DNA of 64,000 nt, taken from NCBI RefSeq assembly GCF_010668395.1, contig NZ_WUEY01000001.1, positions 434,001-498,000 of the forward strand, given 5' to 3'. The translations under genes and the position numbers were made by a program. Shown here piece after piece: positions 34,921 through 44,398 of this stretch; within the stretch, counting starts at the first letter, position 1; each line of letters starts with the position of its first letter. This DNA comes from Martinezella lusitana. Its GTDB lineage: Bacteria > Pseudomonadota > Alphaproteobacteria > Rhizobiales > Rhizobiaceae. Below the pieces are notes generated by a model. The model was not told the DNA's origin and did no database searches. It worked only from the letters and a program-made list of their open reading frames with translations.

Positions 34921-36441
34921 TCAGTTTTCTTGCATGCTTTTGCTGCGATAGTCATCAAGGGATACGGGCCGGTCTGGAATCTCGATGCGGAACTGCGTGC
35001 CGGCGGCCGGTTTTTCCACGAGCGCAATGGTGCCCCCATGGGCAAGCACGAGTTCGCGGGCGATCGCCAGGCCAAGGCCGGTGCCGCCGGAGCGGGCCGA
35101 ACCGCGGAAGGCCATGAAGAGGTTTTCCCGCGCCTTCTGCGGCATGCCGGGCCCGGTATCGTCGACGGTGATGCTGACGACGCTGCCGATTCGATGCGCC
35201 GACACCGTGATACGCCGGATGCTGTCCGCCTCCGTCTCGCCGAATGCGATCAATGCCTGATGGGCGTTGCGGCAAAGGTTATGGATGACGCGAAACAGCT
35301 GCTCGCCGTCGGCATCGACCTCCAGGTCCGGACTGAGCTGCTCGACGAATCCGATTCCGCTCTCCGGATCGATCGCGAGAATATCGCGAACTTCCTCGAT
35401 CAGCTCGACCAAGCGAATCTTGCGGCGGCGCGGCGCCGATTCGGATGTCTGTCCATAGGACAGGACCTCAGTCGTATACCCCACGGCACGGTCGATGGTG
35501 CGCAGCAGCTTCGGCGCGAAGCGCTTGACCATGGGGTCGTCGACATCGACCAGACGGTCCGACATCAGCTGCGCCGCCGAAAGGATGTTGCGCATGTCGT
35601 GGTTGATCTTCGACACGGCAAGGCCAAGAGCTGCCAGGTTCTTTTGCTGCTTCAGCGTTTTCTGCAGCTGCGACTGCATGGTGGCAAGATGCCGGCCGGC
35701 CACGGCGAGTTCGTCGCGCCCCTTTTCCGGCTCGAGAACGCGACCGGGATCCTCCGGATCGTCCGAATAGGCCTGCATGCTGTCGGTGAGGCGGCGGATG
35801 GGGCGGATCATCATGCGGTTGATCGCAAAGAAGATCAGCGTCGCCGTAAACAGCGAGATCAGGATGGATACGAAGAAGACGCTGCGGGAATAGGCGAGCA
35901 TCGCGTTGCGCAGGCGGGTATCCTTGAGCACCACCTCGATGCCGGTGCCGTCGTCGCCGCCGACCGGACCGAAGACGCGGATGATGCGGTTGCCGCCAAA
36001 CAGCAGCGTGTCGAGCGCATCCTTGATCGCCGTCAACTGCGAGACATCGCTGAGATCGTATTTCTCATCGACGGACGCCGGCATCTCGGCCGTCGCCAGC
36101 AGGCGCGAGGTGCCATCCTTGCGCAGAACGATGGCGCGCGTGCCCGTGGCCATCAAGGTTTCCTTCTGCAGGGCGCGGGGCAGCTCGGCCGGCTGCAGGC
36201 CATCGATGACGATGGCGGCGGCGGCGGCCGTGTTCAACCGATCCTCCAGCCAGCGCAGCCGCATATTGGCGACGGAGGGCACGAAGATGAGCACTTCCGC
36301 CAAGGAGATGAAGACGACGGTGAGGATGAGAAGCTTGCCGGAGAGACCGCCGAAAATGCCGGTGGGACGGCAAAACTGGGACAGCCGACCCTTGTCGGCC
36401 TTGCCGTCCTTTGCGGCGTCCTTGTCCTGCCCACTGTCCAT
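34921..36441 (-). CDS. Membrane sensor histidine kinase (orphan)
   Basis: A 506-residue kinase. It has a cytoplasmic start, TM1 near 40-60, a periplasmic part, TM2 near 210-235, a HAMP region, and a phospho-acceptor His281 in KINHDMRNILS. The ATPase domain has the N-box NLCRNAHQAL, DDTGPGMP and GGTGLGLAI. The NHDMRN form of the H-box is typical of a rhizobial subgroup of kinases. No response regulator is adjacent, so the partner is elsewhere. ATG 36441 starts just before the basic-acidic leader; the longer frame to 36570 is not supported. Confidence 0.85.
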   Translation of the reverse strand: MDSGQDKDAAKDGKADKGRLSQFCRPTGIFGGLSGKLLILTVVFISLAEVLIFVPSVANMRLRWLEDRLNTAAAAAIVIDGLQPAELPRALQKETLMATGTRAIVLRKDGTSRLLATAEMPASVDEKYDLSDVSQLTAIKDALDTLLFGGNRIIRVFGPVGGDDGTGIEVVLKDTRLRNAMLAYSRSVFFVSILISLFTATLIFFAINRMMIRPIRRLTDSMQAYSDDPEDPGRVLEPEKGRDELAVAGRHLATMQSQLQKTLKQQKNLAALGLAVSKINHDMRNILSAAQLMSDRLVDVDDPMVKRFAPKLLRTIDRAVGYTTEVLSYGQTSESAPRRRKIRLVELIEEVRDILAIDPESGIGFVEQLSPDLEVDADGEQLFRVIHNLCRNAHQALIAFGETEADSIRRITVSAHRIGSVVSITVDDTGPGMPQKARENLFMAFRGSARSGGTGLGLAIARELVLAHGGTIALVEKPAAGTQFRIEIPDRPVSLDDYRSKSMQEN

Positions 36442-36548
36442 TTCAATTGTCCCGATTCGCTGGAAAGCGACCTGATGCGACTTAATCGAAACTAGATAAT
36501 AGGCGATTGCGGGCCTTTTTCCAATCGGCTCCGCAGTTTGACGATTGT

Positions 36549-36588
36549 AAAGGCCGGCCACGGCACCCATGCACCGCAGCCGGCCTTA
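36549..36588 (-). terminator. Terminator of the chemoreceptor gene
   Basis: AAGGCCGGC (36550-36558) and GCCGGCCTT (36579-36587) form a nine-pair stem just past the stop of the minus-strand chemoreceptor gene. TTTAC follows on the minus strand. Confidence 0.7.
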
Positions 36589-36598
36589 GATCGACGGG

Positions 36599-38605
36599 TC
36601 AGAATTCTTCCCAGCTCTGGGCTGCCGCGGCCGGTGCAAGCGCACCGCCGCCGAATGCCGTCGCGACCCTGTCGATCATCCGGCGTGCCGGCGATGCCGT
36701 GGGGCGATGCGTCTCGGCGCGCGCTGCCACCGGCGCGGGGGCGCTGGCGGAATCGACCTTGAAGCGGGAGACGAGATGGACGAGGCCATCCGCTTCGCCG
36801 GCCAGACGATGGGTCGCAGCCGATGTCTCCTCGACCATGGCGGCATTGCGCTGCGTGACCTCATCCATCTGGTTGACGGCGTTGTTCACCTCGGACAGGC
36901 CCGTTGCCTGTTCGCGCGCCGCCGTTGCGATCGAGTGGATGTGATCGTTGATCTTGAGCACGCGCGCTTCGATGGAGGACAGCGCCTCGCCCGTCGCCTG
37001 CACGAGCTTGACGCCGACCTGCACTTCATCGCCGGATTTGCTGATCAGCGCCTTGATGTCCTTGGCCGCGGTGGCGGAGCGCTGGGCGAGCTCCCGCACC
37101 TCCTGGGCAACGACGGCGAACCCCTTGCCCGCCTCGCCCGCACGCGCGGCCTCGACGCCGGCGTTCAACGCCAGCAGGTTGGTCTGGAAGGCGATATCGT
37201 CGATCACGCCGATGATCTGGCTGATCTCGCCCGACGCCTGCTCGATGCGGCCCATGGCGTCGATCGCATTGCGAACGACGGTGCCGGAGCGGGCCGCATC
37301 GTCCTTGGCTTCGCCGACCATGACGCTCGCCTCGCGCGCCCGTTCGGTCGAGTTCTGCACGACGGAGGTGATCTCGTCGAGCGCTGCCGAGGTCTCCTCG
37401 AGCGCTGCCGCCTGCTGCTCGGTGCGCTTGGAGAGGTCGTCGCTGGCATGACGCAGTTCGTTGGTGTTGGAGTTGATCGAGCCGGTCGTCTGGCGCACTT
37501 CGCGCATGGTGCTCTTCAGCGTCGCGAATGTCGTATTGACGTTCTGCTGCAGCTCGGCGAAGGCGCCCTGGAATTCGCCCTTCATGGCCTGCGTGAGATC
37601 GCCTTCGGCCAGGCTCGCAATGACGCGGCGCACTTCGCCGATGCCGGTATCGACGCTGATCAGCAGTTCGTTGACGTTGCGCGCGAAACGATTGAGGTTG
37701 ACGTCGCCATAGTCCTTGTCGATGCGGCGGCTGAAATCGCCGGCCGCCGCGGCCGAGACCGCCAGGGACATGCTCGACTGAAGCTCGTCGCTTTTGGCGC
37801 GCATGGCCGCTTCCTCGGCATTCATGCGGCGCACTGCATTGCCGTTTTCCTTGAAGACGTCCACGGCTGCCGCCATCTCGCCGATCTCGTCGCGACGGCC
37901 GGCAAACGGCACCTCGATATCGAAACGCCCTTCGGCAACGCTCTTTATGGCGGCCGTCACCTTGCGGATCGGGGTGCTGAGATGAACGGTGCCGATATAG
38001 GCGCCCAGACCGATGCCGGCGCCAATCCCCGCGATCATGATGCCGAGGACGACCCAGAAGACATTGTTGTGGAAGCTTGCAATATCCGCCTCGGCCCTTG
38101 CGAGTTCCGCCTTGTCGGTGTGCACGACCGCATCGATTTCAGCCTGGAATGCCTTGCGATTGGCGCGGTTCGCTTCGTTGTTGCCCTGCTTGCTCGCGGC
38201 GTCCGGCCCATCCGTCACGCCGAGCCTGGCGGTCTCGGTCCGGAAGACCCGAAACTCCTGGGCGCGAGACTGCAATTTGGCGAAGTCAGCCTTCTGTGAA
38301 TCGGGAACCAGAGGCGCCCAGCTCGCCAATACCTTGTCGATTTCGTCGAGGTCGCCCATCAGCCCATCCGCGAAGGTCTTGGAATCCTTTGCCGATGCTG
38401 CGGCATAGATGCCGCGCGCTTCCATGACCGCTGCGGTCACATAGCGATTCAGGTGCTCACCCATGTAGGCACGGCCGGCCGTCTGCTCGTAGCTCTGCAG
38501 TTTCTGATCGTATTGATGCAACGCATAGAGGGCAGTTGCACCGATCAACAGGGCCGCCCCGGCCATGACCGACACAAGCAGATTGATTTTACCACGAATT
38601 TTCAC
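36599..38605 (-). CDS. Methyl-accepting chemotaxis protein
   Basis: A 668-residue transmembrane chemoreceptor. TM1 is at about 7-29, a helical periplasmic sensor runs to about 185, TM2 to about 215, then comes HAMP. The signalling hairpin near 500 contains [20 protein letters not shown] and [17 protein letters not shown]. Adaptation sites lie in ELRHASDDLSKRTEQQAAALEE. It ends in SWEEF, a CheR-docking-type pentapeptide. GTG 38605 follows GGAGG by seven bases; the upstream in-frame ATG at 38659 lacks a site. The ligand is unknown. Confidence 0.9.
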   Translation of the reverse strand: MKIRGKINLLVSVMAGAALLIGATALYALHQYDQKLQSYEQTAGRAYMGEHLNRYVTAAVMEARGIYAAASAKDSKTFADGLMGDLDEIDKVLASWAPLVPDSQKADFAKLQSRAQEFRVFRTETARLGVTDGPDAASKQGNNEANRANRKAFQAEIDAVVHTDKAELARAEADIASFHNNVFWVVLGIMIAGIGAGIGLGAYIGTVHLSTPIRKVTAAIKSVAEGRFDIEVPFAGRRDEIGEMAAAVDVFKENGNAVRRMNAEEAAMRAKSDELQSSMSLAVSAAAAGDFSRRIDKDYGDVNLNRFARNVNELLISVDTGIGEVRRVIASLAEGDLTQAMKGEFQGAFAELQQNVNTTFATLKSTMREVRQTTGSINSNTNELRHASDDLSKRTEQQAAALEETSAALDEITSVVQNSTERAREASVMVGEAKDDAARSGTVVRNAIDAMGRIEQASGEISQIIGVIDDIAFQTNLLALNAGVEAARAGEAGKGFAVVAQEVRELAQRSATAAKDIKALISKSGDEVQVGVKLVQATGEALSSIEARVLKINDHIHSIATAAREQATGLSEVNNAVNQMDEVTQRNAAMVEETSAATHRLAGEADGLVHLVSRFKVDSASAPAPVAARAETHRPTASPARRMIDRVATAFGGGALAPAAAAQSWEEF

Positions 38606-39012
38606 AATATCCCTCCGGCGCCGATCCCATCCCCCAAAAATCGATGGGTTTTCCGGCATTTACTTAGATATCGATGAAAATCATTAATGTTGCATTGAAG
38701 TATTTTCCGCCTATACGCGGGTTGATTCTAGTATATATAATAAGTTTCTTATATTAAATCCGGCGATCGCCTCCGCCAATGGCGAGGTATCGCACGCAAA
38801 GCCTGAAGCGGTTGCCGACAGACCGAATTTGCGGCCAATCCAAGGAATCTGCAGCGGTATAATTGACTCTTCGGGCCTCGATCCGTATAAGCCCGCGCAC
38901 GTCCGGTCATGGAGCCTGCATTTGCGGGACACATCCGTTCGCCATAATCAACAACGCTCCTTGCTTTTGAAGCAAAGCTCAAGAAGGGCCGCACTCCGCG
39001 GTGTTTAAATAA
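38606..39012. other. Intergenic region before rpmH
   Basis: These 407 bases lie between the chemoreceptor gene and rpmH. I see no gene in them. They are AT-rich near the chemoreceptor start (38660-38760) and carry the rpmH promoter at 38863-38891. No dnaA and no DnaA-box cluster is visible, so this is not an obvious replication origin. Confidence 0.6.
38863..38891 (+). promoter_or_regulatory. Sigma-70 promoter of rpmH-rnpA-yidC
   Basis: TTGACT (38863-38868), exactly 17 bases, then TATAAG (38886-38891). It is near-consensus for the rhizobial housekeeping sigma factor and leaves a leader of about 115 bases before rpmH. Confidence 0.7.
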
Positions 39013-39147
39013 ATGAAGCGTACCTATCAACCATCCAAGCTTGTTCGCAAGCGTCGTCACGGCTTCCGTGCTCGCATGGCTACCAAGGGCGGCCGTGCAG
39101 TTCTTTCCGCTCGCCGTAACCGCGGCCGCAAGCGTCTTTCGGCCTAA
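39013..39147 (+). CDS. rpmH: 50S ribosomal protein L34
   Basis: The smallest gene here: 44 residues, beginning [18 protein letters not shown] and ending NRGRKRLSA, the invariant pattern of L34. It lies just upstream of rnpA, as in nearly all bacteria. L34 is part of the 50S subunit. Confidence 0.98.
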   Translation: MKRTYQPSKLVRKRRHGFRARMATKGGRAVLSARRNRGRKRLSA

Positions 39148-39172
39148 GGGCCGAAGTGCCCGATAATCCAGG

Positions 39173-39574
39173 ATGGCGGGCAAATTGACGAATGAACGAC
39201 CAAAAAAGACTGTCGGGCGGCTGAAAAGCCGGCCGCAGTTTCTTGCAGTCCGCGAAGGCGAGAAGCGCAGAGGCGCGTTCTTCCTCATAGAGATGCTGGA
39301 CCGCAAGCTTGCCGACGCCGAGCCCCGCGTTGGTTTTACCGTTACCAAAAAACATGGAAACGCGGTGGAGCGCAACCGCATGCGGCGCAGGCTGAAAGAA
39401 GCCGTGCGGCTTCACGCCGGATTTGCAATGCAGCCCGGACACGACTATGTGGTTGTCGCGCGACGCGAGGTGCTGACCGCGCCTTTCGAAAAGCTGGCAA
39501 GCGAACTCGTAAGCCGCGTCGAAACCAGGCCGAAACATCGGCGGTCGGAAACGGACCGCTCCAGGAAAGTATGA
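39173..39574 (+). CDS. rnpA: Ribonuclease P protein component
   Basis: Protein subunit of RNase P, which trims tRNA 5' ends with the RNA subunit. The 133 residues have the RNR signature [12 protein letters not shown] and [19 protein letters not shown] 39173 has little room for a ribosome binding site (AGG adjoins it); TTG at 39185 would remove four residues and is also possible. The stop overlaps the start of yidC. Confidence 0.93.
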   Translation: MAGKLTNERPKKTVGRLKSRPQFLAVREGEKRRGAFFLIEMLDRKLADAEPRVGFTVTKKHGNAVERNRMRRRLKEAVRLHAGFAMQPGHDYVVVARREVLTAPFEKLASELVSRVETRPKHRRSETDRSRKV

Positions 39575-41376
39575 TGGAAAACAACCGCAATTACTTCATA
39601 GCAATTGCACTGTCCGTGCTGATCGTTCTCGGCTGGCAGTTTTTCTATATGAACCCCCGCCTCGAAGCGCAGCGCCAGGCCGAGCAGGCCGCCAAGCTGC
39701 AGCAGCAGTCCCAGCAGGCTCAGACGACGCAGTCGCCTGCTGCGGGTACGGCGGTAAACGGTTCCTTGCCGGCAAACGGCCAGACGACGCCGACGGTGCT
39801 GACCCGTGACCAATCCGTCGCCAAGACCTCCTCTTCGCGCGTTGTCATCGACACGCCCGCACTTGCCGGTTCCATCAACCTGGAAGGCGCTCGTTTCGAC
39901 GATTTGAGGCTGAAGAGCTACCACGAGACCGTCGACAAGAGCAGCCCGATCATCACGCTGTTCAGCCCGGCCGACACCAAGGACGGCTACTTTTCCGAAC
40001 TCGGCTATCTCGGCGGCGATACGACCGGCACGGTTCCCGGCCCCTCGACCATATGGACGCTGGCAAGCGGCGACAAGCTGACCGACAAGACGCCGGTGAC
40101 GCTGTCCTACACCAACGACAAGGGCATCACCTTCAGCCGCACCATCTCCGTCGACGATCGCTACATGTTTACGATCAGCGACAAGATCGTCAATGGCGGC
40201 CAGGCACCGGTCTCGCTGTCGAGCTACGGCCGCGTCACGCGCTACAACAAGCCGGAAACACCGTCCGCCTACGTTCTGCATGAAGGCTTCATCGGTGTCA
40301 TCGGCGACGATGGCCTGATCGAGAGCAAGTATGCCGCCGTGGAGAAGGAAGCCGTAAACCCGGCAAAGGCAACCGGCGGATGGCTCGGCATTACCGACAA
40401 GTATTGGGCCGCAACGATCGTGCCGCCGCAGTCGACGGCCTACGATGCCCATTTCTCGCACTTCACCGACGGTACGCCGCGCTATCAGGCCGACTACAAG
40501 GAAGATGCGGTCACGGTCGCTCCAGGCCAGTCGCTTGAGCTGAAGAACCTCATCTTCGCCGGCGCCAAGGAAGTTCCGGTCATCGATCGCTATGAAACGA
40601 GCTACTCGATCCCGCGCTTCGACCGCCTGATCGACTGGGGCTGGTTCTATTTCATCACCAAGCCGATGTTCAAGCTGATGGACTTCTTCTTCCGCTTCTT
40701 CGGCAATTTCGGCGTCGCCATCCTCTGCACCACCATCGTCGTCAAGGCGCTCTTCTTCCCGCTCGCCAGCCGGCAATATGCCTCGATGGCGAACATGAAG
40801 CGCATGCAGCCGAAGATGGAAGAGCTCAAGGCCAAGTTCGGCGACGATCGCATGGGTCTGCAGCAGGCGACGATGCAGCTCTACAAGGAAGAGAAGATCA
40901 ATCCGATCGCGGGCTGCTGGCCGGTGCTCTTGCAGATCCCGATCTTCTTCTCGCTCTACAAGGTGATCTACATCACCATCGAGATGCGCCACGCGGCGTT
41001 CTTCGGCTGGATCCAGGATCTTTCCGCGCCGGACCCGACCTCGATCGTCAATCTCTTCGGCCTGCTGCCGTTCGCAGCCCCGACCTTCCTGCATCTCGGC
41101 GTCTGGCCGCTGATCATGGGCATTACCATGTTCTTCCAGATGCGAATGAACCCGACACCGCCGGATCCGACCCAGGCGATGATCTTCAACTGGATGCCGC
41201 TGGTATTCATGTTCATGCTGTCGAGCTTCCCGGCCGGCCTCGTGATCTACTGGGCATGGAACAACACGCTCTCGGTCATCCAGCAGTCGATCATCATGAA
41301 GCGCCATGGCGTGAAGGTGGAGCTCTTCAACAACCTGAAGGGCCTCTTCAAACGAAAACCGGCGCCATCGAAATAA
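39571..41376 (+). CDS. yidC: Membrane protein insertase YidC
   Basis: Inserts and folds inner-membrane proteins, alone or with SecYEG. The 601 residues have TM1 at about 7-24 ([19 protein letters not shown]), a Gln-rich linker, the large periplasmic beta-domain to about 350, and five C-terminal helices from about 360. The conserved core includes [21 protein letters not shown] and the C-terminal [17 protein letters not shown]. Start ATG 39571 (or 39574) overlaps rnpA. A clean terminator follows. Confidence 0.96.
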   Translation: MMENNRNYFIAIALSVLIVLGWQFFYMNPRLEAQRQAEQAAKLQQQSQQAQTTQSPAAGTAVNGSLPANGQTTPTVLTRDQSVAKTSSSRVVIDTPALAGSINLEGARFDDLRLKSYHETVDKSSPIITLFSPADTKDGYFSELGYLGGDTTGTVPGPSTIWTLASGDKLTDKTPVTLSYTNDKGITFSRTISVDDRYMFTISDKIVNGGQAPVSLSSYGRVTRYNKPETPSAYVLHEGFIGVIGDDGLIESKYAAVEKEAVNPAKATGGWLGITDKYWAATIVPPQSTAYDAHFSHFTDGTPRYQADYKEDAVTVAPGQSLELKNLIFAGAKEVPVIDRYETSYSIPRFDRLIDWGWFYFITKPMFKLMDFFFRFFGNFGVAILCTTIVVKALFFPLASRQYASMANMKRMQPKMEELKAKFGDDRMGLQQATMQLYKEEKINPIAGCWPVLLQIPIFFSLYKVIYITIEMRHAAFFGWIQDLSAPDPTSIVNLFGLLPFAAPTFLHLGVWPLIMGITMFFQMRMNPTPPDPTQAMIFNWMPLVFMFMLSSFPAGLVIYWAWNNTLSVIQQSIIMKRHGVKVELFNNLKGLFKRKPAPSK

Positions 41377-41381
41377 GTATA

Positions 41382-41407
41382 AAGCCCCGCTTCGGCGGGG
41401 CTTTTCG
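41382..41407 (+). terminator. Rho-independent terminator of yidC
   Basis: AAGCCCCGC-TTCG-GCGGGGCTT with a TTTTCGTTT tail: a nine-pair stem with a stable TTCG tetraloop. Confidence 0.9.
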
Positions 41408-41567
41408 TTTGCGGCTTATCTGTTTTACGAGATCGGATTGCCGTGCCGTCGCCGCTCAAGGCGCATGGCCTGGACCGAGATGCCGCGTGATCGCCTGCCG
41501 ATCAAAACTTGACTTTCACGGACAAAACCCCGAAGCCAGACCATCAAATCAAGCAAAGACCGAGAGA

Positions 41568-42227
41568 ATGGCAGACCAGACGACAAAAGACGACAAGCCG
41601 CTTTTCGGGCGTCCGTGGATATTCATTCGCGGCGTGCCGGCAATGAAGTTTCTGCCGCCGGAAGGGCCGCCGGAAATTGCTTTTGCCGGGCGCTCCAACG
41701 TCGGCAAGTCGTCGCTGATCAATGCGCTGGTCGGACACAAGGGCCTTGCGCGCACTTCGAATACGCCGGGGCGTACGCAGGAGCTCAATTATTTCGTTCC
41801 CGATGGTTTTTCCGGCGAGAACGGCGACCTGCCGCCGATGGCATTGGTCGACATGCCCGGCTATGGTTATGCCGAAGCACCAAAGGATCAGGTCGACGCC
41901 TGGACGAAGCTGGTGTTCGACTATCTGCGCGGGCGCACGACGCTGAAGCGCGTCTACGTGCTGATCGACAGCCGCCACGGTATCAAGAAGAACGACGCGG
42001 AGGTTCTGGATCTGCTCGACAAGGCAGCTGTTTCCTATCAGATCGTGCTCACCAAGACCGACAAGATCAAGGAAGCCGGCCTGCCGAAGCTGCTCGCCGA
42101 GACCGCCGAGAAGATCCGCAAGCGCCCCGCCGCCTATCCCGGCATCCTCGCCACCTCCTCGGAAAAAGGCGCGGGCCTTCAGGAGCTGCGCGAGGCTATT
42201 GGCCTGACGGTCGGTATCCAGGTCTGA
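41568..42227 (+). CDS. engB: Ribosome biogenesis GTPase EngB/YsxC
   Basis: Essential GTPase for 50S assembly, 219 residues. G1 GRSNVGKSS is at 41-49, the switch region [14 protein letters not shown] follows, G3 is VDMPG at 94-98, and G4 TKTD lies near 163. The [15 protein letters not shown] start is typical. ATG 41568 has GAGAGA-type sequence before it; upstream frame (from 41256) overlaps yidC and is not coding. It commonly lies between yidC and argB in rhizobia. Confidence 0.93.
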   Translation: MADQTTKDDKPLFGRPWIFIRGVPAMKFLPPEGPPEIAFAGRSNVGKSSLINALVGHKGLARTSNTPGRTQELNYFVPDGFSGENGDLPPMALVDMPGYGYAEAPKDQVDAWTKLVFDYLRGRTTLKRVYVLIDSRHGIKKNDAEVLDLLDKAAVSYQIVLTKTDKIKEAGLPKLLAETAEKIRKRPAAYPGILATSSEKGAGLQELREAIGLTVGIQV

Positions 42228-42247
42228 ATACTGCACATCCGGATTGA

Positions 42248-42285
42248 GGCCGCCGCTCCTGACCCCGCTTCAGGGAACGGCGGCC
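42248..42285. terminator. Hairpin between convergent engB and fasciclin genes
   Basis: GGCCGCCG (42248-42255) pairs with CGGCGGCC (42278-42285). It lies between convergent genes with no clear T-run; a bidirectional terminator is likely. Confidence 0.5.
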
Positions 42286-42301
42286 GTGTTGCCGCGGAGG
42301 A

Positions 42302-42859
42302 TTACATCTTCGGCAACAGCACCTTGTCGACGACGTGGATCACACCGTTCGACTGTTTGACATCGGCGATGGTGACGTGAGCCGTACCGCCGGTCTCGTC
42401 GGTCAAGGTCAGCTTGCCGGCCTTGTCCATGGCCTTGATCGTGCATCCACCGACCGTTTTCAGGTCGTATTCACCACCCTTGCTCTTCGCCCACTTGCCG
42501 ATCGCGGCGGCCATGTCATCGCCGGCCACAACATGGCACGTCAGCACTTTGACCAGCTTCTCCTTGTTTTCCGGTTTCAGCAGCGTCTCCACCGTGCCGG
42601 GCGGCAGCTTCTCGAAGGCCTCGTTGGTCGGAGCAAAGACCGTGAAGGGCCCCTTGCCTTCGAGCGTATCGACGAGGCCCGCAGCCTTGACGGCCGCGAC
42701 AAGCGTCGTGTGATCCTTCGAATTCACGGCATTCTGGACGATGTTCTTGCTGGCATACATCGCAGCGCCACCCACCATCGGGTCCTTGGCGTAGGCGAGG
42801 CTGGTTGCGGCGGACAGCATTGCAGCGACAGCGGCAACGCGAAACGCGGTCTTGATCAT
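42302..42859 (-). CDS. Secreted fasciclin (FAS1) domain protein
   Basis: A 185-residue exported adhesion-type protein. Signal peptide 1-24 ends AYA. One FAS1 domain covers about 40-185: KDHTTLVAAVKAAGLVDTL, then GPFTVFAPTNEAFEKLP, then the late IADVKQSNGVIHVVDKVLLP. FAS1 domains mediate adhesion or matrix binding. It follows the sigma and anti-sigma genes on the same strand (110 bases downstream), so it is likely under that sigma factor, as with mycobacterial MPT70/83; this is by analogy. Confidence 0.9.
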   Translation of the reverse strand: MIKTAFRVAAVAAMLSAATSLAYAKDPMVGGAAMYASKNIVQNAVNSKDHTTLVAAVKAAGLVDTLEGKGPFTVFAPTNEAFEKLPPGTVETLLKPENKEKLVKVLTCHVVAGDDMAAAIGKWAKSKGGEYDLKTVGGCTIKAMDKAGKLTLTDETGGTAHVTIADVKQSNGVIHVVDKVLLPKM

Positions 42860-42968
42860 AACGTCTCCTCTTCCTCTCTATTGCCCCGATCACCCGGGGT
42901 CGAAAGAAAGTACGGAGCGCGCCGACAAAGAGTTTCAGCCGCGATTGCTTTTCGCGGGACGACGTTCG

Positions 42969-43682
42969 TCAGGGCAGGTGGATCGTGCCGGAGGCGACCA
43001 CATCGCCTGTGGGCTTGCCGGTCGGCGAGCCGCCGAAGGGCTCGACGCTGACGGCGATGATGGCGCCCTCGGTCAATTTGCCGTGAAGTTCCGGCGGAAG
43101 GACAATTTCACCGTCACCCGTCTGCGGCAGGACTCCCAGCGCCTCGGCCGGATCGCTGCCGCGAATCAGCCAGAGCTCGAGCGACTTCTCCTCGGGCTTG
43201 CCGGCAGCGACCGGCGTCACCCTCAGGCGCCCGTTGGCGGCGTCGTAATTGGCGAGGAGATTGATGGGGCTGTCGTGGCCGGAAAGCGAGGCGGTCAACT
43301 GCTTGCCGGGGGAAGGAGGCAGACTGCCCTCGTTCGTAATGGCAAAGACCAGGACGCCGGCGGCCAGAAACAGCGAACCGAAGGCGACAGAGCGCCAGAG
43401 CGTGAGCGAATTCCAGAGATTCGCGCCAAGCGCGGTCTCGCCGAAAATCCGCTTCTCGATCTTCGGAAACACCGCGGCCGCCGGAGTAACCGTTTCGTAT
43501 TCCTCGTTGAATTCCGAGAGGTTCTGCTCCCAGCGGCTGACGATGGCGGCGAACTGGCGATCGCTGCGCATGCGGCGCTCGACCTTCTGCCGGTCCTCCA
43601 ATGAAAGCACGCCAAGCACGTATTCTCCGGCCAGGACTTCGTCGCGGGAGCGGCCTCCCTTGCTTTGATCGGGCGTACTCAT
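42969..43682 (-). CDS. RskA-type membrane anti-sigma factor
   Basis: A 237-residue single-pass anti-sigma factor. The cytoplasmic sigma-binding part (1-90) has EVLAGEYVLGVLSLEDRQKVER and ends near WNSLTLWRS. One membrane helix lies at about 97-116. The periplasmic RskA domain contains LELWLIRGSDPAEALGVL and EPFGGSPTGKPTGDVVASG. The start overlaps the sigma gene stop (ATGA), which fixes ATG 43682 and couples their synthesis. Signal-driven proteolysis would free the sigma factor. Confidence 0.88.
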   Translation of the reverse strand: MSTPDQSKGGRSRDEVLAGEYVLGVLSLEDRQKVERRMRSDRQFAAIVSRWEQNLSEFNEEYETVTPAAAVFPKIEKRIFGETALGANLWNSLTLWRSVAFGSLFLAAGVLVFAITNEGSLPPSPGKQLTASLSGHDSPINLLANYDAANGRLRVTPVAAGKPEEKSLELWLIRGSDPAEALGVLPQTGDGEIVLPPELHGKLTEGAIIAVSVEPFGGSPTGKPTGDVVASGTIHLP

Positions 43683-44218
43683 CGGTCCATGCACTCTCTC
43701 AGTCTGATCAGGCTTCGACGCAGCCAGGTGCGCATAGTATTCAATGGCACCGTGTGTTGATCGGCGAGCTCCTGGTAGCTCAAGCCCTCGACATAGGCGC
43801 TGCGAACTGCCCGCGCGCGATCAGCTTCCAACTCTTCCATGCACCTGTCAATCCGCCTCCCCTCTCCCTTCACGATTGCTTGCTCTTCGGGGTCGGGTTC
43901 CAGGTCGGCAAGATCGTAGGCGGCGTCTATTTCGTCGGCTACCGGCTTGCGGGCACGGATGAAATCGATGGCCCGATTGCGCGCGATGACGACCAGCCAT
44001 GGCATTGCCGGCCCCTCCGCAACGGCAAACTGCTCGGCCCGCTGCCAGATCTTGATATAGACCTCCTGCAAAATTTCTTCCGCATCCGCCTTGTTGCCAA
44101 CGATACGCAAGCAAACGCCAAGGAGTTTCGGGCTGGTGCGCTTATAGAGCGCGGCAAAGGCTTTCTGATCGCGCATGGCGACACGACCGATCAGCGCTTC
44201 CATCTCCTCGCTCGCCAT
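43679..44218 (-). CDS. ECF sigma factor (SigK/ECF19-like)
   Basis: A 179-residue ECF sigma factor. Region 2 has KAFAALYKRTSPKLLGV, then DAEEILQEVYIKIW and MPWLVVIARNRAIDFIR. Region 4 has YVEGLSYQELADQHTVPLNTMRTW, a helix-turn-helix for the -35 element. Pairing with an RskA-type anti-sigma gene points to the SigK-like group. I chose ATG 44218 (GGGGAG just upstream), which gives normal ECF length; ATG 44248 or 44302 would lengthen the N-terminus. Confidence 0.88.
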   Translation of the reverse strand: MASEEMEALIGRVAMRDQKAFAALYKRTSPKLLGVCLRIVGNKADAEEILQEVYIKIWQRAEQFAVAEGPAMPWLVVIARNRAIDFIRARKPVADEIDAAYDLADLEPDPEEQAIVKGEGRRIDRCMEELEADRARAVRSAYVEGLSYQELADQHTVPLNTMRTWLRRSLIRLRECMDR

Positions 44219-44398
44219 CCAACTCCCCGGTTGCGACGCCTGCGCCATCTTTAGAAGAAAAGCACCGGGTGACAAGCTCGCAAGTGCGATCAATTTCTGC
44301 AACGACGATAGGGCGTGCCGTCAACTAATCCCGACATCATTATTCCCTCTGTCAAAAACTTGAGATAAAAGGCCGCGAACAATTTCGAAGGGTGCACC

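Noticed and set aside
38606..39012. Possible chromosome origin near rpmH
   Set aside because: rpmH-rnpA is near oriC in many bacteria, but there is no dnaA and no DnaA-box cluster here; alpha-proteobacterial origins usually lie near hemE.
39445..41307. A 620-codon open frame on the minus strand opposite yidC
   Set aside because: It is the antisense shadow of yidC in GC-rich codons; its translation is low-complexity, rich in Arg, His and Asp, with no domain, and yidC is certain.
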